DNA from: an uncultured Clostridia bacterium
GTDB taxonomy: Bacteria > Bacillota > Clostridia > Oscillospirales > Acutalibacteraceae
Length of the DNA stretch: 64,000 bases
Direction of reading: 5' to 3'
Assembly (NCBI GenBank): GCA_944384995.1
Contig: CALWVN010000001.1
Coordinates: forward strand, 124,001 to 188,000
This document shows, piece after piece, positions 8,251 to 17,932 of the stretch (positions are counted from its first letter, which is position 1; the number at the start of each line of letters is the position of its first letter). The translations under genes were made by a program, and so were the position numbers. Below the pieces are notes generated by a model, which saw only the letters and a program-made list of their open reading frames with translations, ran no database searches and was not told the DNA's origin.

Positions 8251-9129
8251 ATGATCAAAAGTATGACCGGCTTTGGCAGGGCGCAGTCAACGGTGGATGG
8301 CATGACCATTACCGTCGAACTCAAAAGCGTCAACCACCGTTATTTTGAATTCAGCGCCCGTGTACCGCGCAATTACGGTTTTTTGGAGGAAAAGCTCAAG
8401 AGCTTTGTAAACGCTACGGTTGCGCGCGGCAAAACGGAATGTTACGTCAGTATTGAAAACCCGGAAAACGATGAGGTCGAGGTCACTGTCAATACGGCGC
8501 TTGCGCGCGGCTATGCCGCTGCGATCCGTTCACTTTCGGATTTGGTCGGCACTAACGAACAACCGACCGCCTCGCAGTTGTCGCGCTTTCCTGATGTGCT
8601 GACCGTACATAAGGCGGAGCCGGATGAAGAACGTGTGTGGAACGCCGTGCAACAGACTGCACAACTTGCGCTTGAGCAGTTCCTTGCCATGCGGCAGACG
8701 GAGGGCGAAAAGCTACGTGCGGACATCCTGTCGCACGCCGACCGCATCGCGCAGCTTGTCGCCTTTGTGGAATCCCGTTCGCCGCAGACGGTGCGTGAAT
8801 ATAACGAGAAGTTGCATCGGCGTATGGCGGAATTGCTTGGGGATGCAAACGTGGACGAGCAGCGGCTGCTTACGGAAGCGGCGATTTTTGCCGATAAGGT
8901 CGCGGTGGATGAGGAGACGGTTCGTCTGCACAGCCACCTGTCCCAGCTGCATGACTTTCTGGGTGCAGACGAGCCCATTGGCAGAAAGCTCGACTTCCTT
9001 GTGCAGGAGATCAACCGTGAGTCGAACACGATCGGCTCCAAGGCACAGGATGTTGAGATCGCAAAAGCCGTAATTAATATCAAAGCGGAAGTCGAGAAAA
9101 TCCGCGAGCAGGTGCAGAACATCGAATGA
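8251..9129 (+). CDS. YicC/YloC family endoribonuclease
   Basis: A 292-residue YicC-family protein. The family's opening [11 protein letters not shown] and [12 protein letters not shown] are both present, as is the C-terminal DUF1732 part with [21 protein letters not shown]. coli YicC is a hexameric ribonuclease acting on small RNAs; the Firmicute member (YloC) sits in the same yicC-remA-gmk-rpoZ order. RBS AAAAGGTG is 7 bases upstream of the ATG and a good promoter precedes it. Confidence 0.93.
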   Translation: MIKSMTGFGRAQSTVDGMTITVELKSVNHRYFEFSARVPRNYGFLEEKLKSFVNATVARGKTECYVSIENPENDEVEVTVNTALARGYAAAIRSLSDLVGTNEQPTASQLSRFPDVLTVHKAEPDEERVWNAVQQTAQLALEQFLAMRQTEGEKLRADILSHADRIAQLVAFVESRSPQTVREYNEKLHRRMAELLGDANVDEQRLLTEAAIFADKVAVDEETVRLHSHLSQLHDFLGADEPIGRKLDFLVQEINRESNTIGSKAQDVEIAKAVINIKAEVEKIREQVQNIE

Positions 9130-9172
9130 TGCAGCACAAATTGCGGGCAGGAAAGGCACGGAAGACGAAGGT

Positions 9173-9442
9173 ATGAGACTGATCAACATCGGATTTGGCA
9201 ACGCGGTCAACGCCGACCGCGTTTTGGCGGTGGTTTCGCCGGATTCCGCCCCTGTAAAGCGTATGGTGCAGGAGGCGCGCGAACGGCATTTGCTGATTGA
9301 TGCTACGCAAGGGCGCCGTACCCGCGCAGTGCTCGTTACAGACAGCGATCATGTGCTCTTGACTTATTTGCAGACGGAAACGATCTTAAGTCGGTTCAAT
9401 TCTGAAGTCGGCGAGCAGGAGGCGGCAAATGAGCAGCGGTAA
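9173..9442 (+). CDS. remA: Extracellular matrix regulator RemA (DUF370)
   Basis: An 89-residue DUF370 protein. [21 protein letters not shown] and the basic [21 protein letters not shown] region are characteristic. In Bacillus subtilis RemA is a DNA-binding activator of matrix genes, but the family is conserved in many non-biofilm Clostridia beside gmk, so its regulon here is unknown. Its end overlaps the gmk start by 14 bases. Confidence 0.92.
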   Translation: MRLINIGFGNAVNADRVLAVVSPDSAPVKRMVQEARERHLLIDATQGRRTRAVLVTDSDHVLLTYLQTETILSRFNSEVGEQEAANEQR

Positions 9443-9992
9443 GTTGGTTTTGTTTTCGGGCCCGTCGGGTGTGGGCAAGGACACGCTATTGGATTTGCTC
9501 ACCCAAAAACGTCCCGCTTTGCAGCGGTCGATCTCCCTAACCACGCGGAAGCGCCGCAACGGGGAGAAGGACGGCGTGGATTACTTTTTTGTAACGCCGG
9601 CACATTTTCAGGAATTGCTTTCCGCAGGGGATATATTGGAATTTGCCCAATACGGCAAAAACCTTTACGGTACGCCAAAAAAACCTGTGGACGAGTGGCT
9701 GCGCGAAGGGAAAACGGTGATTCTGAAAATCGAGGTGCAGGGCGCGGAAAAGATTAAGCACATTTATCCGCAGGCGCTTTCCGTATTTATTTTGCCGCCG
9801 TCTATGGAGGTGCTTGAGCGCAGGCTACGCGACCGCGGCACAGAGGATGAGGAAGACCTTGCACGCCGCATGCGTATCGCCTGCGATGAGATCCGTAAAA
9901 GCGAAAACTATGATTATCGCATTGTAAATGACAGCTTGGAACGCGCTGCCGAAGAGTTTTTGACCATTTTGGATACAACTGCAATTCAATGA
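9429..9992 (+). CDS. gmk: Guanylate kinase
   Basis: A 187-residue GMP kinase converting GMP and ATP to GDP and ADP. It shows a P-loop [11 protein letters not shown] (residues 11-21; Asp in place of the more usual Gly/Ser after Lys), the GMP-binding [21 protein letters not shown] segment (about 36-56) and the lid [13 protein letters not shown]. Length is standard. It overlaps remA and is 14 bases ahead of rpoZ, the usual order. Confidence 0.96.
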   Translation: MSSGKLVLFSGPSGVGKDTLLDLLTQKRPALQRSISLTTRKRRNGEKDGVDYFFVTPAHFQELLSAGDILEFAQYGKNLYGTPKKPVDEWLREGKTVILKIEVQGAEKIKHIYPQALSVFILPPSMEVLERRLRDRGTEDEEDLARRMRIACDEIRKSENYDYRIVNDSLERAAEEFLTILDTTAIQ

Positions 9993-10006
9993 AGTGAGGG
10001 ATCTTT

Positions 10007-10216
10007 ATGTTTAACCCGGATTTGAAGAATGTTTTAAAAGACCATGTCAGCCGCTATTCGCTTGTGACTGCAACGGCAAAGCTCGCGCGCGAGATCTCCG
10101 ATCAAGCACTTGAAGACGGCGAGATCATGACTGAAAAGCCCGTCAGCCTTGCGCTTGACGAGCTGGTGGAGGGCAAGTATGTGATCGTTGAGCCCGAGGA
10201 GATCCGCGATATCTGA
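10007..10216 (+). CDS. rpoZ: DNA-directed RNA polymerase omega subunit
   Basis: A 69-residue omega subunit that helps assemble the beta-prime subunit into RNA polymerase. Recognisable by SRYSLVTATAKLAREI, the KPVSLALDELVEGKY motif, and its invariant position after gmk. RBS GTGAGGG precedes the ATG. CoaBC, often found next, is absent; priA follows directly. Confidence 0.93.
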   Translation: MFNPDLKNVLKDHVSRYSLVTATAKLAREISDQALEDGEIMTEKPVSLALDELVEGKYVIVEPEEIRDI

Positions 10217-10232
10217 ACGTGAGGTGAATCGA

Positions 10233-12695
10233 GTGACGGAGGTAATTGCGAAAGTGGCTGTGGAAAATGCCGCTTACAGCTTTGACGACGCATTCGATTA
10301 CGCGATTCGCGAGGAGCACCTCGCGCAGGTGCAGCCGGGCGTGCGGGTGGTCGTGCCGTTCGGTAAGGGCAGCCGTAAACGACAGGGTTTAGTGTTTGCC
10401 CTGCGCGAAAATAAGCATCCTGAAAAAAAACTGAAAGCGATCGCCGAGGTTTTAGATCAAACGCCGCTTTTGAATGCGGAACTTTTACGATTGGCCGTAT
10501 TCCTGAAGGAGCATACTTTTTGTACGCTGTTTGAAGCTGCAAAAGCCATGCTTCCGTCGGGAATAGGGCTTCGTTTTGTTTTGTCGTATCTTGCAAATCC
10601 GGATATTATTGCAGAGAAAGCGGCATCTGTGATGTCGGAATCCGAACGAACGGTTTTTGACTATTTGTGCGAAAAAGAGATTTTTGTGCGCCGCGAAAAG
10701 CTGCTTGAGGATCTTGGCCTGCCGCAGGATTCTCGAATCCTTGAAGAAATGGTATACAAAGGGTTCCTCTTACGCAATACGGATGCGCACCGCCGCGTCG
10801 GCGATGCAACCGTAAAAATGGCGCGCCTGACCGAAGCGTATTTGCAGCAGGAGCTGTCCGTCAAGCTGACCAAAAAGCAAAAGGACGTCGTCGCGCTGTT
10901 GGAAAATGTCGGTTCGGCTTCGATTAAAGAAATCTGTTATTTTACGGGTGTAACGCCTGCCGTTGTTTCCACGCTCGCGGGCAAAGGTGTTGTGGAGCTG
11001 TTTCAAAATGAGGTGCTTCGCCGTCCGCAGTTTCAGCGCACTTCGTCCAAGCCTCAGCCGATCCGGCTGACTGAGGAGCAGTCCGCAGTTTATAATGGGC
11101 TGCGCGTACAGATGCAGGAGAAGGAACCCGGTACGGCGCTGCTGTACGGCGTCACGGGCTCGGGTAAAACGCAGATTTATATGAAGCTGTTGGATGATTG
11201 CATTGCGTGCGGACGCACTGCAGTCGTTATGGTGCCGGAAATTTCATTGACACCGCAGATGCTTGCACTGTTTTACGAGCGTTACGGCAGCACGGTTGCC
11301 GTTTTCCACAGCGCGCTTTCCATGGGGGAACGGCTGGATGAATGGAAACGCGTGAAAAATGGAGATGCAAAAATTGCGCTCGGCACGCGATCTGCCGTGT
11401 TTGCACCGCTGGAAAACATCGGGCTTCTGATTTTAGACGAAGAACAGGAGCACACTTATAAATCCGAAATGACACCACGCTACCATGCGCGCGACGTGGC
11501 GCGCCGGCGCGCTTCGGAGCATCATGCGCTGCTGTTGCTGGCCTCCGCTACACCATCCTTGGAAAGCTATGCACGCGCCAAAAACGGCATGTATACGCTG
11601 TATGCGCTGCAAAACCGTTATGGCGGTGCGATTCTTCCTAAAGTACACACCGTTTCCATGCCGATGCATCCCGGCGATGCGTCACAGATAAGCGGTGAAC
11701 TGCTTGAAGAACTGCATGCAACGCTTGACGCGGGGCAGCAGGCCATTCTGCTTTTGAATCGCCGTGGCTATAACACCTTTGCGGCTTGCGCCGCCTGCGG
11801 AAAGGTGATGACCTGTCCGAATTGCAGCATTTCGCTGACCTACCATGTGCGCAACCACCGCCTGATGTGCCACTACTGCGGCTATTCCGAGCCGTTTACG
11901 GAAACCTGCCGCTTCTGCGGTGAAAAGCAGGTGGCATATTCCGGTTACGGTACGCAGCGGCTGGAGGACGAGCTGATATCCGCACTGCCGGCTGCACGCA
12001 TTTTACGGCTTGACACGGACGCAACGGCTTCCAGATATTCTTTTGAAAAAGCACTAAAAAAGTTCACAAATTACGAGTATGATATTATGGTCGGTACGCA
12101 AATGGTGGCAAAAGGGCTGGATTTTCCGAATGTCACGCTGGTGGGGGTAGTCTCTGTTGACCAGATGCTGTATAACGACGACTATAAAAGTGCTGAACGC
12201 ACATTTGACTTGCTGACGCAGGTCGTCGGGCGCGCCGGGCGCGGTGAAAAACGCGGTCGTGCCGTGATTCAAACGGCGTTTCCCGATAACGAGATCATCC
12301 GCCTTGCGCAAAAGCAGGATTTTCCTGCTTTTTTTGAACTGGAAATGCAGATCCGGCGTTCAATGATCTATCCGCCGTTTTGTGATCTTTGCGCGATCGG
12401 GTTTACAGGAACGGAGGAAGCGCGTGTAAAATCGGCAGCGCAAGTATTTTTAGAGCACTTAAAAACGCTGCACCGTGAACAGTATGCCGATATGCAGCTG
12501 ATCGCGCTCGGGCCAATTGCACCGCGTATAGCCCGCGCGGCGGGGAAATACCGCTTTCGTGTGCTGCTCAAGGGCAGAAATAACCGTCGCTTCCGTGCTT
12601 TCATTTCAGAGCTGCTGAAAGATTTTGCAAAACAGTCCGCGTTTTCCAAAGCGGTTTCGGTGACAGCGGACATCAACCCCGAAAACATATATTGA
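10233..12695 (+). CDS. priA: Primosomal replication restart helicase PriA
   Basis: An 820-residue superfamily 2 helicase that reloads the replisome at stalled forks. The N-terminal DNA-binding domain starts VAVENAAYSFDDAFDYAI. Walker A is YGVTGSGKTQIYMKLL, the DEAH-like box is LDEEQEHTYK, and the cysteine-rich zinc insertion covers CAACGKVMTCPNC, CHYCGYSEPF and CRFCGEKQ. Later helicase motifs include GTQMVAKGLDFPNVTLVGV and VGRAGRG. GTG 10233 is chosen because GAGGTG lies 6 bases upstream and it begins after the rpoZ stop; the in-frame extension to 10188 would overlap rpoZ. Size is slightly larger than E. coli PriA. Confidence 0.95.
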   Translation: MTEVIAKVAVENAAYSFDDAFDYAIREEHLAQVQPGVRVVVPFGKGSRKRQGLVFALRENKHPEKKLKAIAEVLDQTPLLNAELLRLAVFLKEHTFCTLFEAAKAMLPSGIGLRFVLSYLANPDIIAEKAASVMSESERTVFDYLCEKEIFVRREKLLEDLGLPQDSRILEEMVYKGFLLRNTDAHRRVGDATVKMARLTEAYLQQELSVKLTKKQKDVVALLENVGSASIKEICYFTGVTPAVVSTLAGKGVVELFQNEVLRRPQFQRTSSKPQPIRLTEEQSAVYNGLRVQMQEKEPGTALLYGVTGSGKTQIYMKLLDDCIACGRTAVVMVPEISLTPQMLALFYERYGSTVAVFHSALSMGERLDEWKRVKNGDAKIALGTRSAVFAPLENIGLLILDEEQEHTYKSEMTPRYHARDVARRRASEHHALLLLASATPSLESYARAKNGMYTLYALQNRYGGAILPKVHTVSMPMHPGDASQISGELLEELHATLDAGQQAILLLNRRGYNTFAACAACGKVMTCPNCSISLTYHVRNHRLMCHYCGYSEPFTETCRFCGEKQVAYSGYGTQRLEDELISALPAARILRLDTDATASRYSFEKALKKFTNYEYDIMVGTQMVAKGLDFPNVTLVGVVSVDQMLYNDDYKSAERTFDLLTQVVGRAGRGEKRGRAVIQTAFPDNEIIRLAQKQDFPAFFELEMQIRRSMIYPPFCDLCAIGFTGTEEARVKSAAQVFLEHLKTLHREQYADMQLIALGPIAPRIARAAGKYRFRVLLKGRNNRRFRAFISELLKDFAKQSAFSKAVSVTADINPENIY

Positions 12696-12704
12696 GGTTA
12701 GACT

Positions 12705-13193
12705 ATGGCAATCCGAAATATTCGGGTCAAGGGTGACCCAATCTTGAAACTGAAAAGCCGCCATGTAGAACGTTTTGACGGCAGACTAGGCACTTTGCTT
12801 GACGATATGCGTGAGACGATGTATCGCGCCGACGGCTGCGGTCTTGCTGCCGTACAGGTCGGCGTTCTTAAGCGTGTGGTCGTTATCGATGTCGGCGACG
12901 GCCCCATAGAGTTAATCAACCCTGAGATCGTGGAAACGCGCGGCGAGCAGATGGAAGCCGAAGGCTGTCTTTCGCTGCCCGGCGAGAGCGGTATCACGCT
13001 CCGTCCGCAGTATGTGCGTGTGCGCGCACAGGATCGTGCGGGAGATGTGTGTGAATTCGAAGGGGAGGATCTTTTGGCAAGAGCGTTTTGCCACGAAATC
13101 GACCATTTGGACGGGATCCTTTACACCCAGCGTCTTGCGCCGAAAGAAGCGCTTGACCGCATCCGGCAGGAACACCCCGAAACGGAGGATTAA
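12705..13193 (+). CDS. def: Peptide deformylase
   Basis: A 162-residue metalloenzyme removing the N-formyl group from nascent proteins. The three motifs are GLAAVQVG (motif 1; Val in place of the common Pro), EGCLSLPG (motif 2, with the metal cysteine) and HEIDHLDG (motif 3, with two metal histidines and the catalytic Glu). It sits 9 bases after priA and 4 bases before fmt, the classic priA-def-fmt order. Confidence 0.96.
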   Translation: MAIRNIRVKGDPILKLKSRHVERFDGRLGTLLDDMRETMYRADGCGLAAVQVGVLKRVVVIDVGDGPIELINPEIVETRGEQMEAEGCLSLPGESGITLRPQYVRVRAQDRAGDVCEFEGEDLLARAFCHEIDHLDGILYTQRLAPKEALDRIRQEHPETED

Positions 13194-13197
13194 CCCT

Positions 13198-14127
13198 ATG
13201 CGTATTGTATTTATGGGTACACCTGACTTTGCCGTTCCCTGTCTTTCGCAGCTAATCGCAGACGGTGAGCAGGTCGTGGGCGTGTTCACACAGCCGGACA
13301 AGCCGAAAGGGCGCGGTTATACGCTTACACCGCCGCCCGTGAAATCAGTGGCGTTAGAACATGGTATTCCCGTTTTTCAGCCAACCACGCTGCGTGACGG
13401 TGAGGCGGAAAAGATCATCCGTTCCCTTGCGCCCGATTTGATCGTTGTTGTGGCGTACGGAAAGATTCTGCCGGCGGAGATTTTGTTTTTTCCGAAATAT
13501 CATTCGGTCAATATCCATGCTTCGCTTTTGCCCAAATATCGTGGTGCGGCGCCGATCCAGTGGAGCATCCTTTGCGGCGAAACCGAAACAGGCGTGACCT
13601 CTATGCTGATGGACGAGGGCATCGACACAGGCGACATGCTTTTGCATAAGACAACAAAAATCGAAAAAAATATGACCGCAGGCGAACTGCATGATGTTTT
13701 GGCAGAACTCGGCGCGCAGGTGCTCTCCGAAACCGTTTCGGCACTGGAAAACGGGACGCTTCGACCAATGCCGCAGACGGGGGAGAGCAGTTATGCATCG
13801 ATGCTCACGAAGGCGCTTTGCCCACTGGACTTTTCCAAGTCGGCGCAGGAAGTACACAATCAGATCCGCGGGCTGTCACCCTATCCCGCAGCGACGTTTT
13901 TTCTTTCGGGAAAGCGCGTCAAGGCGTTTCGAAGCAAACTCGGCGGCACTGCTGACAAAGCGTTCCCAGCCGGTACGGTCGTGTCCTGCGACGGTGATAT
14001 TGCCGTAGCCTGCGGCGATGGGAACCTTGTACACATTACGGAATTGCAGCCGGAGGGAAAAAAGCGTATGTCTGCATCCGCATTTTTGGTCGGGCACAAT
14101 TTGCCCGTCGGCACCCTTTTGGAATAA
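13198..14127 (+). CDS. fmt: Methionyl-tRNA formyltransferase
   Basis: A 309-residue enzyme that formylates initiator Met-tRNA with 10-formyltetrahydrofolate. The N-terminal Rossmann domain begins RIVFMGTPDFAVPCL. The catalytic region has VNIHASLLPKYRGAAPIQW, and the C-terminal OB-fold domain follows (about residues 205-309). The ATG at 13198 follows the def stop by four bases; longer in-frame extensions lie inside def and are not used. Confidence 0.96.
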   Translation: MRIVFMGTPDFAVPCLSQLIADGEQVVGVFTQPDKPKGRGYTLTPPPVKSVALEHGIPVFQPTTLRDGEAEKIIRSLAPDLIVVVAYGKILPAEILFFPKYHSVNIHASLLPKYRGAAPIQWSILCGETETGVTSMLMDEGIDTGDMLLHKTTKIEKNMTAGELHDVLAELGAQVLSETVSALENGTLRPMPQTGESSYASMLTKALCPLDFSKSAQEVHNQIRGLSPYPAATFFLSGKRVKAFRSKLGGTADKAFPAGTVVSCDGDIAVACGDGNLVHITELQPEGKKRMSASAFLVGHNLPVGTLLE

Positions 14128-14135
14128 TTTAGGCG

Positions 14136-14825
14136 GTGAGTCTTTTGGATTTATATTATTACTTTTTGCTTGTTGTACCGGCTCTGCTGATCTCCCTGCT
14201 TGCACAGTCGCGTGTGAATTCAGCGTATCGGCGCTATTCCGCCGTACAGAATATGCACGGACTTACGGGCGCACAGGCGGCGGAAGCTGTTCTGCGTTTT
14301 TACGGCGTGCAGGGCGTGCGTATCGAGCATGTCCGCGGTAAGCTGAACGACCATTATGACCCGAGGACGAACGTGATCCGCTTATCGGACGGTGTGTACG
14401 GAAGCTGCTCTGTTGCAGCAGTGGGCATTGCCTGCCATGAAGCGGGACATGCCGCGCAGTATGCGCTGGGGTACAGCCCCATTAAAATTCGTAATTCACT
14501 GCTTATGCCTGCGCAGATCGGTTCCAACGCCGCATGGCCGCTGGCGATTATCGGGCTTTTCCTCGGTTCTCAGCCGCTGGTGCTGTTCGGGATTATTCTC
14601 TACGTGGCCGTGCTGCTGTTCCAGCTGATCACTTTGCCCGTGGAGTTTAACGCCAGCCGCCGCGCGGTTTCCGTGATCGAGCAAACGGGCTTACTTGCAG
14701 GCGCAGAGCGCGACGGCGCAGTTAAGGTGCTGCGTGCTGCTGCCATGACCTATGTGGCGTCGTTTGCCGTGACTGCCGCGAATCTGCTGCGGCTTTTGCT
14801 GCTTGCCAATAATCGAAGGAAATAA
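14136..14825 (+). CDS. Zinc-dependent membrane metallopeptidase (YugP family)
   Basis: A 229-residue membrane protein with an N-terminal hydrophobic anchor, the gluzincin-like motif CHEAGHAAQYALGYSP (about residues 100-115) and two or three later membrane segments, typical of the YugP family. Also typical are the NDHYDPRTNVIRLSDGVY and VEFNASRRAV stretches. Its substrates are not known. The start is ambiguous: GTG 14136 gives the length quoted, but the AGGCGGTGAG at 14131-14140 is better spaced for TTG 14145. It is common between fmt and rsmB in Clostridia. Confidence 0.9.
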   Translation: MSLLDLYYYFLLVVPALLISLLAQSRVNSAYRRYSAVQNMHGLTGAQAAEAVLRFYGVQGVRIEHVRGKLNDHYDPRTNVIRLSDGVYGSCSVAAVGIACHEAGHAAQYALGYSPIKIRNSLLMPAQIGSNAAWPLAIIGLFLGSQPLVLFGIILYVAVLLFQLITLPVEFNASRRAVSVIEQTGLLAGAERDGAVKVLRAAAMTYVASFAVTAANLLRLLLLANNRRK

Positions 14826-14830
14826 GCGCT

Positions 14831-16111
14831 ATGGATGGACGGCAGACAGCGTTCCGCGTGCTGTTGCGTGTGGAACGGGAAAAGGCATATTCCAATTTGG
14901 CGCTCGACGCTGAATTGAAACGCTCTGCAAACGGTGCGCCGACGGCTTTTGTGACGGCACTCGTCTACGGCGCTTTGGAGCGACAGATCACGCTTGATTT
15001 TGTATTACAGCAGTGTCTTCACCAACCGCTTCGCAAATTGCGTCCCGAGGTGCGCGTCATTTTGCGCATGGGCGTTTTGCAGCTTTATTTTATGGATAAG
15101 GTGCCCGCGTCTGCTGCCGTCAACGAGAGCGTAAAGCTGGTAAAGAAAAACGGCTGCGCATATGCTTCGGGGCTTGTGAATTCCGTTTTGCGTAAAATTT
15201 CAGATACAACGCTTACATATCCCGAGACCGGTGACCTCGTTTCGGATTGGAGCATTCGGTATGCCTGCCCAAAGGCGCTTGTGGAGCGACTTGTAAAGGA
15301 ATACGGTGCGGCGGACGCACAAGGTATTTTGGCTGCTTCTCTCGGTGGCGCGCCGACCGTTTTGCGAGTCAATACGCTGAAAACCACAGCAAAAGATCTG
15401 CAAAGCCGATTGCAGTCTGAGGGCATAGAAACGAGCGCGGGCACTTTGGAAAACACACTGGTCGTGCAAAGCGGCGGCGCTATTGAACAGCTTTCGTCAT
15501 ATCGGGAAGGGCTTTTCCATGTTCAGGATACAGCCAGCGCGCTTTGTGTGCAGGCGTTGGGGCTGCAGCCCGGCCAGACGCTTTTGGACGTGTGCGCGGC
15601 GCCCGGCGGCAAAAGCTTTACCGCAGCGGAAATTATGCAAAATCAAGGCAGGATATTGGCGTTCGATCTGCACGAGCATCGCGTGCGATTGATTGCGGAC
15701 GGTGCAAAACGGCTCGGAATATCCATAATTGACGCACAGCCGCAGAATGCTTCTGTTTTTCATGCGGAGCTCCTAAAAACGGCAGACCGCGTTTTGTGCG
15801 ACGTGCCGTGCTCGGGGCTCGGGGTGCTTCGCAGAAAGCCCGAGATCCGTCTGCGTGAGCTTACATTTATTGACAATTTGACGGAAATACAGTATAATAT
15901 TTTAGTCCATGCGTCAAAATATCTGCGTATGGGCGGACTTTTGGTCTATTCGACCTGTACGCTCAACCGCGCCGAAAACGAAGGCGTTTGTGACCGCTTT
16001 CTGCGCGCGAATCCCGCGTTTCAAAAGGACGGGGATTACAAAACCCTTTTGCCGCATAAAGATGGAACGGACGGCTTTTTCATCGCGCGGCTTCGGAGAA
16101 TCGAACCGTGA
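14831..16111 (+). CDS. rsmB: 16S rRNA (cytosine-967-C5)-methyltransferase RsmB
   Basis: A 426-residue m5C methyltransferase. The N-terminal NusB-like RNA-binding domain occupies about residues 1-135. The Rossmann methyltransferase domain has LLDVCAAPGGKSFTAAE for SAM binding, CDVPCSGLGVLRRKPEIR with the release cysteine, and YSTCTLNRAEN with the nucleophilic cysteine. The ATG is 5 bases after the peptidase stop. Its end overlaps the rlmN start by four bases (GTGA), indicating coupled translation of two rRNA-modifying enzymes. Confidence 0.95.
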   Translation: MDGRQTAFRVLLRVEREKAYSNLALDAELKRSANGAPTAFVTALVYGALERQITLDFVLQQCLHQPLRKLRPEVRVILRMGVLQLYFMDKVPASAAVNESVKLVKKNGCAYASGLVNSVLRKISDTTLTYPETGDLVSDWSIRYACPKALVERLVKEYGAADAQGILAASLGGAPTVLRVNTLKTTAKDLQSRLQSEGIETSAGTLENTLVVQSGGAIEQLSSYREGLFHVQDTASALCVQALGLQPGQTLLDVCAAPGGKSFTAAEIMQNQGRILAFDLHEHRVRLIADGAKRLGISIIDAQPQNASVFHAELLKTADRVLCDVPCSGLGVLRRKPEIRLRELTFIDNLTEIQYNILVHASKYLRMGGLLVYSTCTLNRAENEGVCDRFLRANPAFQKDGDYKTLLPHKDGTDGFFIARLRRIEP

Positions 16112-17142
16112 ACCAAGCTGATATTCGTTCGCTGACATTTGAAGAATTGCAGGCGCTGATCACCTCGCGCGGGCTTCCGAAGTTCCGTGCCGCGCAGATC
16201 TATTCATGGCTGCATGAAAAGGGCGTAGGCTCGTTTTCGGAGATGCAGAACCTCCCGAAATCTTTGCGCGAAGCGTTGGAGCAGGAATATAAGCTGTATA
16301 ACTGCTCGATCGATACCAAACTTTGTTCCGAATCGGATGGAACGGTCAAATATCTGTACGAGCTACAGCCCGGTGAATACGCCGAATGCGTCGTTATGCG
16401 GTATAAATACGGGCTTTCCGTCTGCATCTCCACACAGCTCGGCTGCAAGATGGGCTGCTCGTTCTGCGCATCGGCGATCGGCGGTTTCCGTCGCCAGCTT
16501 CGCTCGTCGGAAATGCTTTCGGAGATTTATACCGCGCAGGCGGACCTCGGCGAACGCATCTCGCATATTGTGCTCATGGGTACGGGCGAGCCGCTGGATA
16601 ATTATGAAAATGTTTTGCGCTTTTTACGGCTTGTGACCGATGAACGCGGCTTAAATATTTCCATGCGGCATATTTCGCTTTCGACTTGCGGCATTGTCCC
16701 GCGTATCTATGATCTTGCAAAAGAACACCTTGGGCTGACGCTTTCCGTCTCGCTGCACGCGCCGAACGATGAGATCCGTTCCGGGCTTATGCCTGTAAAC
16801 CGTACATGGGGGATCGACGAGCTTTTGCGCGCCTGCCGCTTTTATACAAAGGAAACATCCAGACGCATTTCATTCGAATATACCATGATCGACGGCGTCA
16901 ACGACAGCGATGCCTGCGCCGAAGAACTCGCCGCAAGGCTTCACGGTATGCTTTGCCACGTCAATCTGATCCCGGTCAATACCGTTCGGGAAAAGCAGTA
17001 TCAAAAGAGCCGCGCAGACCGTCTGCGCCGCTTTTCCGAGATTCTCGAAAAGCGCGGGCTCACCGTCACGGTGCGCCGCACGCTCGGGGAGGATATCAAC
17101 GCCTCCTGCGGGCAGCTGCGAGCTGCAAAGATGCAGACATAA
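16108..17142 (+). CDS. rlmN: 23S rRNA (adenine-2503-C2)-methyltransferase RlmN
   Basis: A 344-residue radical-SAM methyltransferase that modifies A2503 of 23S rRNA and A37 of some tRNAs. The CxxxCxxC cluster is in TQLGCKMGCSFCASA (about residues 110-124), followed by VLMGTGEPLDNYENV and LSVSLHAPND. The conserved C-terminal cysteine is in EDINASCGQLR. The start is the GTG overlapping the rsmB stop. RlmN is distinguished from the resistance enzyme Cfr mainly by context and by typical RlmN motifs; the housekeeping operon argues for RlmN. Confidence 0.95.
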   Translation: MNQADIRSLTFEELQALITSRGLPKFRAAQIYSWLHEKGVGSFSEMQNLPKSLREALEQEYKLYNCSIDTKLCSESDGTVKYLYELQPGEYAECVVMRYKYGLSVCISTQLGCKMGCSFCASAIGGFRRQLRSSEMLSEIYTAQADLGERISHIVLMGTGEPLDNYENVLRFLRLVTDERGLNISMRHISLSTCGIVPRIYDLAKEHLGLTLSVSLHAPNDEIRSGLMPVNRTWGIDELLRACRFYTKETSRRISFEYTMIDGVNDSDACAEELAARLHGMLCHVNLIPVNTVREKQYQKSRADRLRRFSEILEKRGLTVTVRRTLGEDINASCGQLRAAKMQT

Positions 17143-17197
17143 CCGTTTTACTATCTCAAATTTCAATATAAAAACATCCCGCAAAGAAGGTGATGGT

Positions 17198-17923
17198 TTG
17201 AAAATTGCTGCAAAAACCGATGTCGGCAAGGTTCGCGAAAGCAATCAGGATGCATACGCGACCGGTGAATTGCCCGAAGGTGTCGCGTGGGCGGTCGTTT
17301 GCGACGGCATGGGCGGTGTGGCAGGCGGAAACATCGCTGCTACCACGGCGGTCAAAGTGATCTCCGAGCGTATCACATCGGCATATCGAACTTCCATGCG
17401 CGGCAGGTCGATCAAAAATCTGCTGGTTTCTGCCATAAACGCCGCAAACATCAGCGTGTATGATATTGCACAGGCAAATTCTTCCTTTGCCGGTATGGGC
17501 ACCACGGTCGTATGTGCAATCGTGACCGAGCACATGGCATACATTGCACATGCGGGTGACAGCCGCGCGTACATGCTCACAAACGGCGAACTGATTCAGC
17601 TGACGCGCGACCACTCCATGGTGCAGGATATGGTGGAGACGGGCAAGATCACGCAGTCCGAAGCCAAACGGCATCCCCACAAAAACATTATCACACGCGC
17701 GCTAGGCGTCCACCCGGAGGTGCGTGTTGATTTCTTCGAGCAAGCCATGGCGGATGACGGCATTCTGCTGTTGTGCACAGATGGGCTGACCAACTTTGTA
17801 GAAAGCGAGGAGATCTGTGCGCTTTCCAAAGGTACCTATTATGAGTTCGCGGAGCGTCTGGTCTCCAGAGCGCTCGATAACGGCGGCGGTGACAACGTCA
17901 CCGCAGTAACGCTTGCATATTAA
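17198..17923 (+). CDS. prpC: PP2C-type serine/threonine protein phosphatase (PrpC/Stp)
   Basis: A 241-residue metal-dependent PP2C phosphatase. The motifs are DVGKVRESNQDA, VCDGMGGVAGG (metal aspartates), GMGTTVV, HAGDSRAYML, LTRDHSMV and GGGDNVTAVTLA. It starts with TTG 17198 behind AGAAGGTGATGG. It reverses phosphorylation by the PrkC kinase encoded 9 bases downstream; the pair regulates cell wall metabolism, translation and spore germination in Firmicutes. No membrane segment is present. Confidence 0.95.
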   Translation: MKIAAKTDVGKVRESNQDAYATGELPEGVAWAVVCDGMGGVAGGNIAATTAVKVISERITSAYRTSMRGRSIKNLLVSAINAANISVYDIAQANSSFAGMGTTVVCAIVTEHMAYIAHAGDSRAYMLTNGELIQLTRDHSMVQDMVETGKITQSEAKRHPHKNIITRALGVHPEVRVDFFEQAMADDGILLLCTDGLTNFVESEEICALSKGTYYEFAERLVSRALDNGGGDNVTAVTLAY

Positions 17924-17932
17924 GGAGATGAA